Assembly: GCA_020025095.1 (NCBI GenBank)
Contig: JAHHSS010000074.1
Span: forward strand, 1 to 7,144
DNA length: 7,144 nucleotides
Source of the DNA: Peptostreptococcus sp.
GTDB taxonomy: Bacteria > Bacillota > Clostridia > Peptostreptococcales > Peptostreptococcaceae
Reading direction: 5' to 3'
Under the pieces are notes generated by a model. That model had not been told where the DNA came from and ran no database searches. It saw only the letters and a program-made list of their open reading frames with translations. Within the stretch, counting starts at the first letter, position 1, and each line of letters begins with the position of its first letter. A program made the position numbers and the translations under genes. This document shows positions 1 through 5,639 of this stretch, piece after piece.

Positions 1-142
1 ATTCTATTCATTTTTATTTTTGAATAATCCCCCCCTTCTTTCAATAACGATTTTTTTAAATTAAAAATTTAATCACTTATTCTCTTTAGTATATGTACTT
101 ATCTAGTATATTTATAAAATAATTATAAAATATGATACAAAA
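1..142 (-). other. AT-rich intergenic edge; possible start of a next leftward gene
   Basis: This stretch lies beyond the operon terminator and holds no complete gene. On the minus strand a run of seven G (29-35) within AAGAAGGGGGGG could act as a ribosome binding site for an ATG at 9-11, which reads M-N-R before the window ends. The gap of 17 bases is longer than usual, so this is weak. AT-rich promoter-like words upstream (for example TTGTAT, 18 bases, TATAAA on the minus strand) are expected by chance here. Sequence to the left would decide it. Confidence 0.2.
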
Positions 143-207
143 ATGGTATTGACAGTAATTTAAATCTTAAGTTCTATCCTAGAACATACTTTTACTATCA
201 ATACCAT
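143..207 (-). terminator. Intrinsic terminator of the transporter-kinase-isomerase-aldolase operon
   Basis: The outer stem pairs ATGGTATTGA (143-152) with TCAATACCAT (198-207), ten perfect pairs. After one C-A mismatch it continues as AGTAA (154-158) with TTACT (192-196). A second hairpin sits inside the loop: GTTCTA (171-176), loop TCC, TAGAAC (180-185). Read leftward, the structure is followed directly by a T run (TTTTTGT), as in a Rho-independent terminator. It begins 15 bases after the aldolase stop codon. The plus-strand exit has no T run, so it should act on the leftward operon only. The two-tier form is larger than a typical terminator. Confidence 0.8.
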
Positions 208-222
208 AAACTTATTTAAATT

Positions 223-870
223 CTACTTATTTTGTCCGTAACTTTTAAATTTTTCCATTACTATTTCCATCTCTTTATCGTCCAATATCACTGGTTTACC
301 TATAGACATGCACCTATATTGAAGCTCAGCGCAGTACTCCATACCACTTGCAAGAGCGTATGCGTTTTTTATGTCGCTACCACAAGCAAGCATACCATGA
401 TTTGCCAACAAAACTGCATCACTATTACCTATAGTTCTAGCAGCTGATTTTGCAAGTTCTTTTGTTCCAAAAGTTTCATATGGAGCACATGGAACTTCTG
501 CTACTCCTGCATCTCCTATTACATAATGAACTGCTTTTAGAGGTTGACGAAGTGATGCAAACACTGTACAGTACATTGAATGAGTGTGAACAACAGCTCT
601 ACAATTTGCTTTTGCATCGTACATAGCGGCATGAAGCGCCCATTCACTAGAAGCTTTTCTATTTCCCTCAATAACTTCTCCATCTAAATTCATTATAACA
701 ATATCTTCAGGATTTGTTTCAAAGTATCCAATGCCTGAAGGACTTATTGCCATTAATTTTTCTTCTTCGTTGTATATGCTTATGTTTCCACTTGTGCCAC
801 TTGTAAGACCTTCGCTTATCATTTTTTTACCATATTCAACAATATCTCTTCTTTCTTTTTCAAGTAACAT
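223..870 (-). CDS. Class II (zinc) aldolase, L-fuculose-1-phosphate aldolase-like; probable 5-deoxyribulose-1-phosphate aldolase
   Basis: This 215-residue protein has the length and layout of E. coli FucA. Visible motifs are the phosphate-binding GTSGN (25-29) and SPSG (43-46), the catalytic acid E76 (ASSEWALH), zinc ligands H95 and H97 (HTHS) and H158 (ANHG). Y116 in AVHY matches the tyrosine used by FucA, and CAPYETFGT (128-136) is also conserved. Enzymes of this group split ketose-1-phosphates into DHAP and an aldehyde in the cytoplasm. Beside an MtnK-like kinase and an MtnA-like isomerase, the likely substrate is 5-deoxyribulose-1-phosphate (giving acetaldehyde) and/or 5-methylthioribulose-1-phosphate (giving methylthioacetaldehyde), as for the DrdA/Ald2 aldolases. 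It is the last gene of the operon, 14 bases after the isomerase stop, with an AGAAGGA ribosome binding site about 7 bases before the ATG. MtnB dehydratase shares this fold, but FucA-like length and motifs and the absence of other methionine-salvage genes favour an aldolase. Family certain; substrate inferred. Confidence 0.9.
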   Translation of the reverse strand: MLLEKERRDIVEYGKKMISEGLTSGTSGNISIYNEEEKLMAISPSGIGYFETNPEDIVIMNLDGEVIEGNRKASSEWALHAAMYDAKANCRAVVHTHSMYCTVFASLRQPLKAVHYVIGDAGVAEVPCAPYETFGTKELAKSAARTIGNSDAVLLANHGMLACGSDIKNAYALASGMEYCAELQYRCMSIGKPVILDDKEMEIVMEKFKSYGQNK

Positions 871-884
871 ATTTTTCCTTCTCT

Positions 885-1937
885 CTAATAAAATTCTTTT
901 GTTTCTGTTTTGAAATAGTCATTTAAAGTGTATGGTGTAAATACTCCTTTATCTGTTACTACTCCACTTATTAAATGAGGTGGTACTACATCAAATGAAG
1001 GATATATTGCTTTTACACCTTCTAGAGTGTTAGATATACCTCTATACTTAAGAACTAATTCTGGATCTCTTTCCTCTATTATTATATTTTTTCCTGACAG
1101 CTTGTCTTTATCTGGTATTCCTGTTACAAAGTATGGAATTCCAAAATATTTTGCTAAAATAGCCATTTGGAATGTCCCTATTTTATTTGCTATATGACCA
1201 TCTCTAGCTATTGTATCTGCTGCAGATGTAAATAGATCTATTCCTTTATTCTGCATAGCATAGGCAACCATATTATCTGTAATTACTGTAGTATCAAATC
1301 CCATTTCATAACAACAACTCGAAGTAAGCCTAGCCCCCTGAAGATATGGTCTTGTTTCTGCACATATTATTTTTACATTATTGTTATTCTTTTGCGCCGC
1401 TCTCAACATTGTTCCTATTATTGTTTCGCCAAAACATTGAGTTAAGATTGTTCCATTCTTAGGAAATAGCTCTGCAAGATATTCACCAACAAGTCCCATT
1501 GTCTTATATCTTCTATTTAAAGAATCTATTGTTCTTAGGAAAATTGCTTCTACTGGATCTTTTCCAAAAGCAAAGGCTTCATCTGCAGCCTTTAAACACC
1601 CATCCGTTACTGCCTTTAATCTATTTGCTGTTGTTGGACGTGCATTTGATATTGTATAAGCTGCTTTTTTAAGAAATTCTCTTTGCTTACTTTCCTCTTC
1701 TTTTCTGCATTCATATGCTGCCAAAGCCATTCCCATACCTGCAGCCGTATATGGTCCAGCACTCTGAGTTACCATATCCGTAATTGCCTGAGCTACTTCT
1801 GTATAGCTACTACATTCTACAAACTTTACCTCTGTTGGATATATTCTTCTGTCTAATATACGAACCTTTCCATTTTCATACCATGCGACATTCTCATACT
1901 GCAGCATAAATGCCATCCCCTGATCCTGTCTTTCCAT
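885..1937 (-). CDS. mtnA: MtnA/eIF2B-alpha-like aldose-1-phosphate isomerase; probable 5-deoxyribose/5-methylthioribose-1-phosphate isomerase
   Basis: The 350-residue length is typical of MtnA, which converts an aldose-1-phosphate to the ketose-1-phosphate. Family motifs are present in order: SNARPTTANRL (97-107), the ETRPYLQGARLT block (194-205), ITDNM (219-223), ANKIGT (250-255) and FDVVPPHLISG (315-325). The catalytic pair of MtnA corresponds to C168 (in TQCFGE) and D241 (in SAADTIA). The surroundings are unusual: canonical THCNAG is TQCFGE here, GADRI is AADTI, and the N-terminal RGAPAIG phosphate loop reads AGPYTAAG, losing its arginine, while R100, Q200 and K252 remain. This suggests a divergent subgroup, perhaps specialised for 5-deoxyribose-1-phosphate (DrdI-like). 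It lies between kinase and aldolase in the operon, 47 bases after the kinase stop. An AGGGAG site 7 bases before the ATG supports the start; Met8 or Met11 are possible alternatives without as good a site. Confidence 0.85.
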   Translation of the reverse strand: MERQDQGMAFMLQYENVAWYENGKVRILDRRIYPTEVKFVECSSYTEVAQAITDMVTQSAGPYTAAGMGMALAAYECRKEEESKQREFLKKAAYTISNARPTTANRLKAVTDGCLKAADEAFAFGKDPVEAIFLRTIDSLNRRYKTMGLVGEYLAELFPKNGTILTQCFGETIIGTMLRAAQKNNNNVKIICAETRPYLQGARLTSSCCYEMGFDTTVITDNMVAYAMQNKGIDLFTSAADTIARDGHIANKIGTFQMAILAKYFGIPYFVTGIPDKDKLSGKNIIIEERDPELVLKYRGISNTLEGVKAIYPSFDVVPPHLISGVVTDKGVFTPYTLNDYFKTETKEFY

Positions 1938-1984
1938 TCTATCACTCCCTTAAAATACGGCATTTTATTTATCGCCCCTAATTA

Positions 1985-3181
1985 TTATTTTTTTAATAGT
2001 CCAGAAATAAGCTCTCCTGTTTTTAAATTTTTTCTATTCTTTATAAATGCTATACCTATCTCTATTAACTTTTGCTCCATAGGTAATTTGATAGATAAAT
2101 CTTTTACTTCACTTACTTCTGCTACCTTTGAATCTCCTACTACCCTTCTTATTATTTCAGTTCCTGCATATCCTACTGAATCTGAAATTACATTTTCTAT
2201 ATAGCTTCTCTTAAAAGCTTCAACTTTATACAAGGGGAATTCCACTATTCTATCATATTTTTCATCAAATTTAACAATAAATTTATCTACTATTTCCTTT
2301 ATTGTGTTTTTTACATAACCTTGAAAATCCTCGTCTTTTGGTCTAGTATAAGCTGAATTTCCCCAAGAGAATACAAGATTTCCTATTACATTTCCAATAT
2401 CATATCCCATTGGTCCATAAAATGCAAATTCTGGATCTATAACTACCATCCTTTCATCATTTGCAAATATCGAACCAGAATGAAGATCTCCATGTATCAA
2501 TGCTTGTGCATTATTCATAAAATTATTTCTCAATTTAGCTACCTCAGCATGAAGTTCTTTATCTTCATATAAATATTTTCTTACAAAGTCTTCATTGCCT
2601 TCTGTAATAATGTTTCTTCCCTTATAATCCCAATATGGTTCTGTAAACACGAGATCTTCAGAAATATCGCATAGCTCTGGATTTGTAAATAACTTTACTT
2701 GATCTTTCTTTTTCGCTCTATCCATCACAAGATCTGTCGTTGGTAATAGAGTATCCGCCAAGAATGTAGATATTCCTTCTGATAAATGACTAAACTTCTT
2801 TCCTTTTAGTAGTTCTTTTCTTAGATTTTTGCACTCTGAAATATCTTCCATTGAAAGCGCATACATATTTTCATCATAATAGTATACTCTAGGAACTAGC
2901 CCTTCTGCAAGACTTGCTTCTATTTTTAAAATCTCCGCTTCTATTTTATTTCTATGAAGATCTAAAGGTCTTCCTGATGATCTTAAAAATGCATCTGCTT
3001 GTTTTATTACTACTGATTTTCCTGTATCTTCTGATACTATTTTAAAAACATAGTTTATATTCCCGTCACCTATTTCTTCTACACAAAGATTTTCATCTTC
3101 TTTGAATATATCTAAAACGTCCTTAGCATATTGTGAAGCACTTTCTGCATCTAGTAAAAAGTGTCTTGAATAATCTCTCAT
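1985..3181 (-). CDS. mtnK: 5-methylthioribose kinase family; probable 5-deoxyribose/5-methylthioribose kinase
   Basis: The 398-residue protein matches MtnK in length and motif order. It has a glycine-rich nucleotide loop EIGDGNINYVF (36-46), lysine K60 in VVIKQ, the catalytic loop HGDLHSGSIF (230-239, base D232), the metal-binding DPEFAFYGPMGYD (249-261; D249 and E251) and a C-terminal GTEIIRRVVG (340-349) whose paired arginines are typical of MtnK. MtnK uses ATP to phosphorylate C1 of 5-methylthioribose; homologues in 5-deoxyribose clusters (DrdK) act on 5-deoxyribose. It is the second gene of the operon, 35 bases after the transporter stop, with a GAGAGGG ribosome binding site 8 bases before the ATG. 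A kinase rather than a phosphorylase implies a free sugar substrate, so a nucleosidase elsewhere in the genome or uptake of free sugar is expected. Family call firm; sugar preference unresolved. Confidence 0.92.
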   Translation of the reverse strand: MRDYSRHFLLDAESASQYAKDVLDIFKEDENLCVEEIGDGNINYVFKIVSEDTGKSVVIKQADAFLRSSGRPLDLHRNKIEAEILKIEASLAEGLVPRVYYYDENMYALSMEDISECKNLRKELLKGKKFSHLSEGISTFLADTLLPTTDLVMDRAKKKDQVKLFTNPELCDISEDLVFTEPYWDYKGRNIITEGNEDFVRKYLYEDKELHAEVAKLRNNFMNNAQALIHGDLHSGSIFANDERMVVIDPEFAFYGPMGYDIGNVIGNLVFSWGNSAYTRPKDEDFQGYVKNTIKEIVDKFIVKFDEKYDRIVEFPLYKVEAFKRSYIENVISDSVGYAGTEIIRRVVGDSKVAEVSEVKDLSIKLPMEQKLIEIGIAFIKNRKNLKTGELISGLLKK

Positions 3182-3216
3182 TTTCGCACCCTCTCTTTTA
3201 AATAATCAAATATCTA

Positions 3217-4536
3217 TTAAGCTTGTTTTTTCTTTTTTTCTCCTGTAGAAAAACCGAATACTATATATATTACTCCAGAAACAATCATAAGAATAGAATA
3301 CCACACATACGGCATTATTGTAACTGGAGATATTCCCGCCAATGCACCAGCTGTTAATAGCTGACCAGCATACGGTGTAAGCCCATTAAATGCAGAAGAA
3401 AAAGTATCTAATATACTTGCTGTTCTCTGAGGAGATATTCCATGCTCTTTAGAAATATCTTTGGCTATTGGCCCTACAGCTATTATTGATATCGTATTAT
3501 TTGTAGTTGCTATATCTACTAAGCTTACTAAGGCCGCTATACTTAATTCTGCACCTTTTCTAGTTTTCATTCCATTTGAAAGTTTTGAAAGAAGCCAGTC
3601 TATACCTCCAAGATACTTCATCAGCTCTACTAAACCACCTACAAATATGGCTATTATCGCCATATCTTGCATCCATGTCATACCTTTGTGAACTATTCCA
3701 AATGACTGTATAAATGTAAAATCTCCGTGCATAATTCCTATTGCCATACCTGAAAGTACTGATATTGTCATAGCTGGTATTACATGAAGCCCGGCAAGAG
3801 AAAGTGCTATAATTAATATATACGGAAGTAAATTGATAATATTTATTGGTCCTGATGAAACTACCTTAGTAGCATCAATTGGATAGAATAGTAGTAAAGC
3901 TATGGTAATTAAAAATGCTGGTAAAACCATAATAATATTAGCCTTGAATTTTTCTTTCATACCTATTCCCTGAGTAGTTGTAGCAGCTATTGTTGTGTCT
4001 GATATAAAAGATAGATTATCTCCAAACATTGCCCCACCAACTACAATACCAGCTAATAAAGCTATACTAACACCCGTTTTAGTTGATATATTTATGGCTA
4101 TTGGCATCAAGGCCGAAACGGTTCCCATTGAAGTTCCCATTGAGAAGCTAAGTATACAAGCTATTACAAATAGCCCTGGAAGAATCATATTTGCAGGTAG
4201 TATTGATATACCTATATTTGTGACTGTATCAGTTGCATGCATTTCACCTGCTACACCATAAAATGCTCCTGCAAGCATATAAATAATTACCATTAATATT
4301 AGGGTTTGTTCTCCTCCACCTCTACAAAACATCTCCACCTTTTGTGCAAAGGTTTTCTTTTCAGCCACAGGACTCTTTACAAATAAAGCAATTGCTGATG
4401 CTAGAAACATCCCTATTAACAATGGAAAATTATCAAATCCACCTGTTCCTATTCCCATTATAAAGTAAACAACTAAAAATACCACTAGAGGCACCAGCCC
4501 CCAAAAACTTCCATTTTTTTTTGGTTCGTTTTTCAT
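3217..4536 (-). CDS. NhaC-family (Na+/H+ antiporter superfamily) membrane transporter, candidate deoxy-sugar or nucleoside carrier
   Basis: The 439-residue protein is almost wholly hydrophobic, with about ten to twelve membrane segments, no cleavable signal peptide and a lysine-rich C-terminal tail (KKKK near 434). The NhaC signature FGDNLSFISDTTIAATTTQG is at 171-190, and SMGTSMGT (132-139) and IATTNNT (342-348) mark the paired core segments. Automated annotation would call it a Na+/H+ antiporter. However, this superfamily also includes solute carriers such as malate-lactate MleN and the proposed methionine transporter MetT. Being first in an operon with a deoxypentose kinase, isomerase and aldolase, it more likely moves 5-deoxyribose, methylthioribose or their nucleosides, probably coupled to Na+ or H+. 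Direction (uptake or export) cannot be read from sequence. The start is supported by AGAGAGGA 8 bases before the ATG. The substrate is inference from position only. Confidence 0.85.
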   Translation of the reverse strand: MKNEPKKNGSFWGLVPLVVFLVVYFIMGIGTGGFDNFPLLIGMFLASAIALFVKSPVAEKKTFAQKVEMFCRGGGEQTLILMVIIYMLAGAFYGVAGEMHATDTVTNIGISILPANMILPGLFVIACILSFSMGTSMGTVSALMPIAINISTKTGVSIALLAGIVVGGAMFGDNLSFISDTTIAATTTQGIGMKEKFKANIIMVLPAFLITIALLLFYPIDATKVVSSGPINIINLLPYILIIALSLAGLHVIPAMTISVLSGMAIGIMHGDFTFIQSFGIVHKGMTWMQDMAIIAIFVGGLVELMKYLGGIDWLLSKLSNGMKTRKGAELSIAALVSLVDIATTNNTISIIAVGPIAKDISKEHGISPQRTASILDTFSSAFNGLTPYAGQLLTAGALAGISPVTIMPYVWYSILMIVSGVIYIVFGFSTGEKKKKQA

Positions 4537-4633
4537 ATCAATATTCCTCTCTGTTTTAATAATAATTTAAATTTTTAAAAATACACAAAATATTTATACG
4601 TTATACATACAGGCTTTTTGTCGAGCATTGTAC

Positions 4634-4663
4634 TATACTCACAAAATACAACATTTATTCACA
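4634..4663 (-). promoter_or_regulatory. Operator-like array: three 10-base direct repeats over the leftward promoter
   Basis: Read on the minus strand from 4663 leftward, three consecutive ten-base units each begin with TGTG or TGTT: TGTGAATAAA, TGTTGTATTT and TGTGAGTATA. The spacing is exactly one helical turn, so a protein would contact one face of the DNA. The array covers the spacer and -10 of the candidate promoter. Many DeoR-family regulators bind direct repeats, so this is the likely binding site of the adjacent regulator; that link is inference. Confidence 0.5.
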
Positions 4664-4671
4664 AATGTCAA
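4643..4671 (-). promoter_or_regulatory. Candidate sigma-A promoter of the transporter operon
   Basis: On the minus strand a perfect -35 box TTGACA (forward 4666-4671) is followed 17 bases later by TATTTT (forward 4643-4648), which matches four of six -10 positions. A better -10 word, TATAGT (forward 4632-4637), lies further downstream but has no good -35 at the right distance. Transcription would start near 4636, about 100 bases before the transporter ATG. The operator-like repeats overlap this promoter, consistent with repression by the neighbouring DeoR protein. Confidence 0.5.
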
Positions 4672-4698
4672 CTATTTTTATGTGTTTTTTCTGAAAAT

Positions 4699-4728
4699 TG
4701 TGTTCTTTTGTTGTTTTATGTTGATTTT
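4699..4728 (+). promoter_or_regulatory. Operator-like array: three 10-base direct repeats upstream of the regulator gene
   Basis: Three consecutive ten-base units on the plus strand begin with TGTG or TGTT: TGTGTTCTTT (4699), TGTTGTTTTA (4709) and TGTTGATTTT (4719). They mirror the minus-strand array, with the centre of symmetry near 4681; a further isolated TGTG lies at 4681. They overlap the possible -35 word of the rightward promoter, which suggests autoregulation of the deoR-adh pair. Confidence 0.5.
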
Positions 4729-4760
4729 TAATACCCACTATGATAGTATGAAAATATAAT
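4721..4760 (+). promoter_or_regulatory. Candidate promoter words for the regulator-dehydrogenase pair
   Basis: TTGATT (4721-4726) is followed after 17 bases by TAGTAT (4744-4749). A perfect -10 word, TATAAT (4755-4760), lies slightly downstream but lacks a recognisable -35 at 16-18 bases. Transcription probably starts between about 4755 and 4768, giving a leader of roughly 70-80 bases. Which of the two -10 words is used cannot be decided from sequence. Confidence 0.35.
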
Positions 4761-4837
4761 ATTTATTTTCGTTATTCATACAGTTAGCACTGAAACGAGT
4801 GCATTTATTGTATTTTAGAAAGGATAATTTATCTGTT

Positions 4838-5614
4838 ATGCTAAAAATTGATAGACAAAGATTTATAGAAGATGAACTTAAAAAATACGGAAGCATTCTC
4901 ATTTCAGATATGAGTCAAAAACTATCTTGTAGTGAAGAAACTATAAGGAGAGATTTAAGAGAATTAGAATCAGAAGGCAAAATAAAAAGAATTCACGGAG
5001 GAGCTTTTCTTCCTGATTCAGATATTGAAGATAAAAGTGTTCCTATTTATCTAAGAGAAACTTTTATTTCAGATGTTAAGGATAAATTAGCTACTTATAT
5101 TGTTTCAAATTTTATTTTAGAAAATGATACTATTATGTTAGACTCTAGTACCACTTGCTTATCTTTAGCAAAAGCCATTATTAGATCTGGTATAAAAGTA
5201 ACTATTATTACAAATTCTCTTAGAATAATGGATCTTTTTAGAGACGAGGTTACTTCTATAAAAATAATAGGAATTGGTGGTATATTTAAACAAAAATCAG
5301 GATCATTTATTGGTCCCCAAGCTATAAATTCAATTTCTAATTTCGTAAGTGATAAATCATTTATTAGCCCTTCTGCAATTGATATAAAATATGGAATTGT
5401 AGATAACAATTTAAATGAAAGCCATATTAGAAAAGCTTATATAAAACACTCTAGAAAAACTTTTCTAGTTGTTGACCATACGAAGCTTGATGATATTGCT
5501 GATTTTATTATATCTCCTATATCTGATATTGACTGTATTGTAACAGATGAGACAATTTCTAAAGAGTGGGAGGATACCCTTAAGAAATTAGCTATTCCTG
5601 TCGAGTATTGCTAA
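4838..5614 (+). CDS. DeoR-family transcriptional regulator, probable sugar-phosphate-responsive repressor of this locus
   Basis: The protein has 258 residues from the ATG chosen here, the usual DeoR-family length. The N-terminal winged helix-turn-helix carries the family signature (about 20-55), including SEETIRRDLRELE and KIKRIHGGA. The C-terminal half is a sugar-phosphate-isomerase-like sensor domain: DSSTTCLSLA (102-111), TNSLRI (125-130), GGIF (147-150), SAIDIKYGIVD (179-189), E194 and VVDHTKL (211-217) with the conserved lysine. Such proteins usually release DNA when a phosphorylated sugar binds; here a kinase or isomerase product would be the natural inducer. A longer GTG start at 4799 is in frame but has no ribosome binding site and would add 13 residues outside the family norm. 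GAAAGGA (4818-4824) precedes ATG 4838 by a rather long 13 bases. Transcribed away from the operon and just ahead of the alcohol dehydrogenase, it probably controls both units. Confidence 0.9.
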   Translation: MLKIDRQRFIEDELKKYGSILISDMSQKLSCSEETIRRDLRELESEGKIKRIHGGAFLPDSDIEDKSVPIYLRETFISDVKDKLATYIVSNFILENDTIMLDSSTTCLSLAKAIIRSGIKVTIITNSLRIMDLFRDEVTSIKIIGIGGIFKQKSGSFIGPQAINSISNFVSDKSFISPSAIDIKYGIVDNNLNESHIRKAYIKHSRKTFLVVDHTKLDDIADFIISPISDIDCIVTDETISKEWEDTLKKLAIPVEYC

Positions 5615-5639
5615 ATATATTTAAAGGTGGTAAATTTTT

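Larger units (their letters stand above)
4537..4837. promoter_or_regulatory. Divergent control region between the transporter operon and the deoR-adh pair
   Basis: These 301 bases hold no gene and are very AT-rich. They contain a candidate leftward promoter, candidate rightward promoter words, two oppositely directed operator-like arrays and a short hairpin, GCACT (4787-4791) with AGTGC (4798-4802), in the regulator leader. The leftward leader of about 100 bases shows no recognisable riboswitch; in particular I see no S-box (SAM) architecture, which might have been expected upstream of methylthioribose genes. Confidence 0.75.

Noticed and set aside
1..222. CRISPR, tRNA or small RNA gene in the left intergenic region.
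   Set aside because: There are no regularly spaced repeats and no cloverleaf; the only clear structure is the operon terminator at 143-207.
223..870. The class II aldolase as MtnB (methylthioribulose-1-phosphate dehydratase) of the full methionine salvage pathway.
   Set aside because: Length, the GTSGN, HTHS and ANHG motifs and the AVHY tyrosine match FucA-type aldolases, and none of the downstream salvage genes is in the window.
885..1937. The isomerase as a translation factor eIF2B alpha subunit or ribose-1,5-bisphosphate isomerase.
   Set aside because: The catalytic cysteine and aspartate, the full MtnA length with an N-terminal domain, and the kinase-aldolase neighbours favour a sugar-1-phosphate isomerase.
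4785..4804. TGAAACGAGTGCA resembles a CcpA catabolite-repression (cre) site in the regulator leader.
   Set aside because: It is one base short of the TGNAANCGNNNNCA spacing and the central CG falls out of register, so it is not a convincing cre site; it is better described as a weak 5-pair hairpin.
4799..4837. N-terminal extension of the DeoR regulator from a GTG at 4799.
   Set aside because: There is no ribosome binding site before 4799, and the extra 13 residues do not fit the family N-terminus, which begins naturally at M-L-K-I-D-R-Q from 4838.
5095..5409. A minus-strand open frame of 104 codons inside the regulator gene, and similar open frames opposite the other genes.
   Set aside because: They lie antisense to clear protein-family genes, lack ribosome binding sites and recognisable motifs, and are expected in AT-rich coding DNA.
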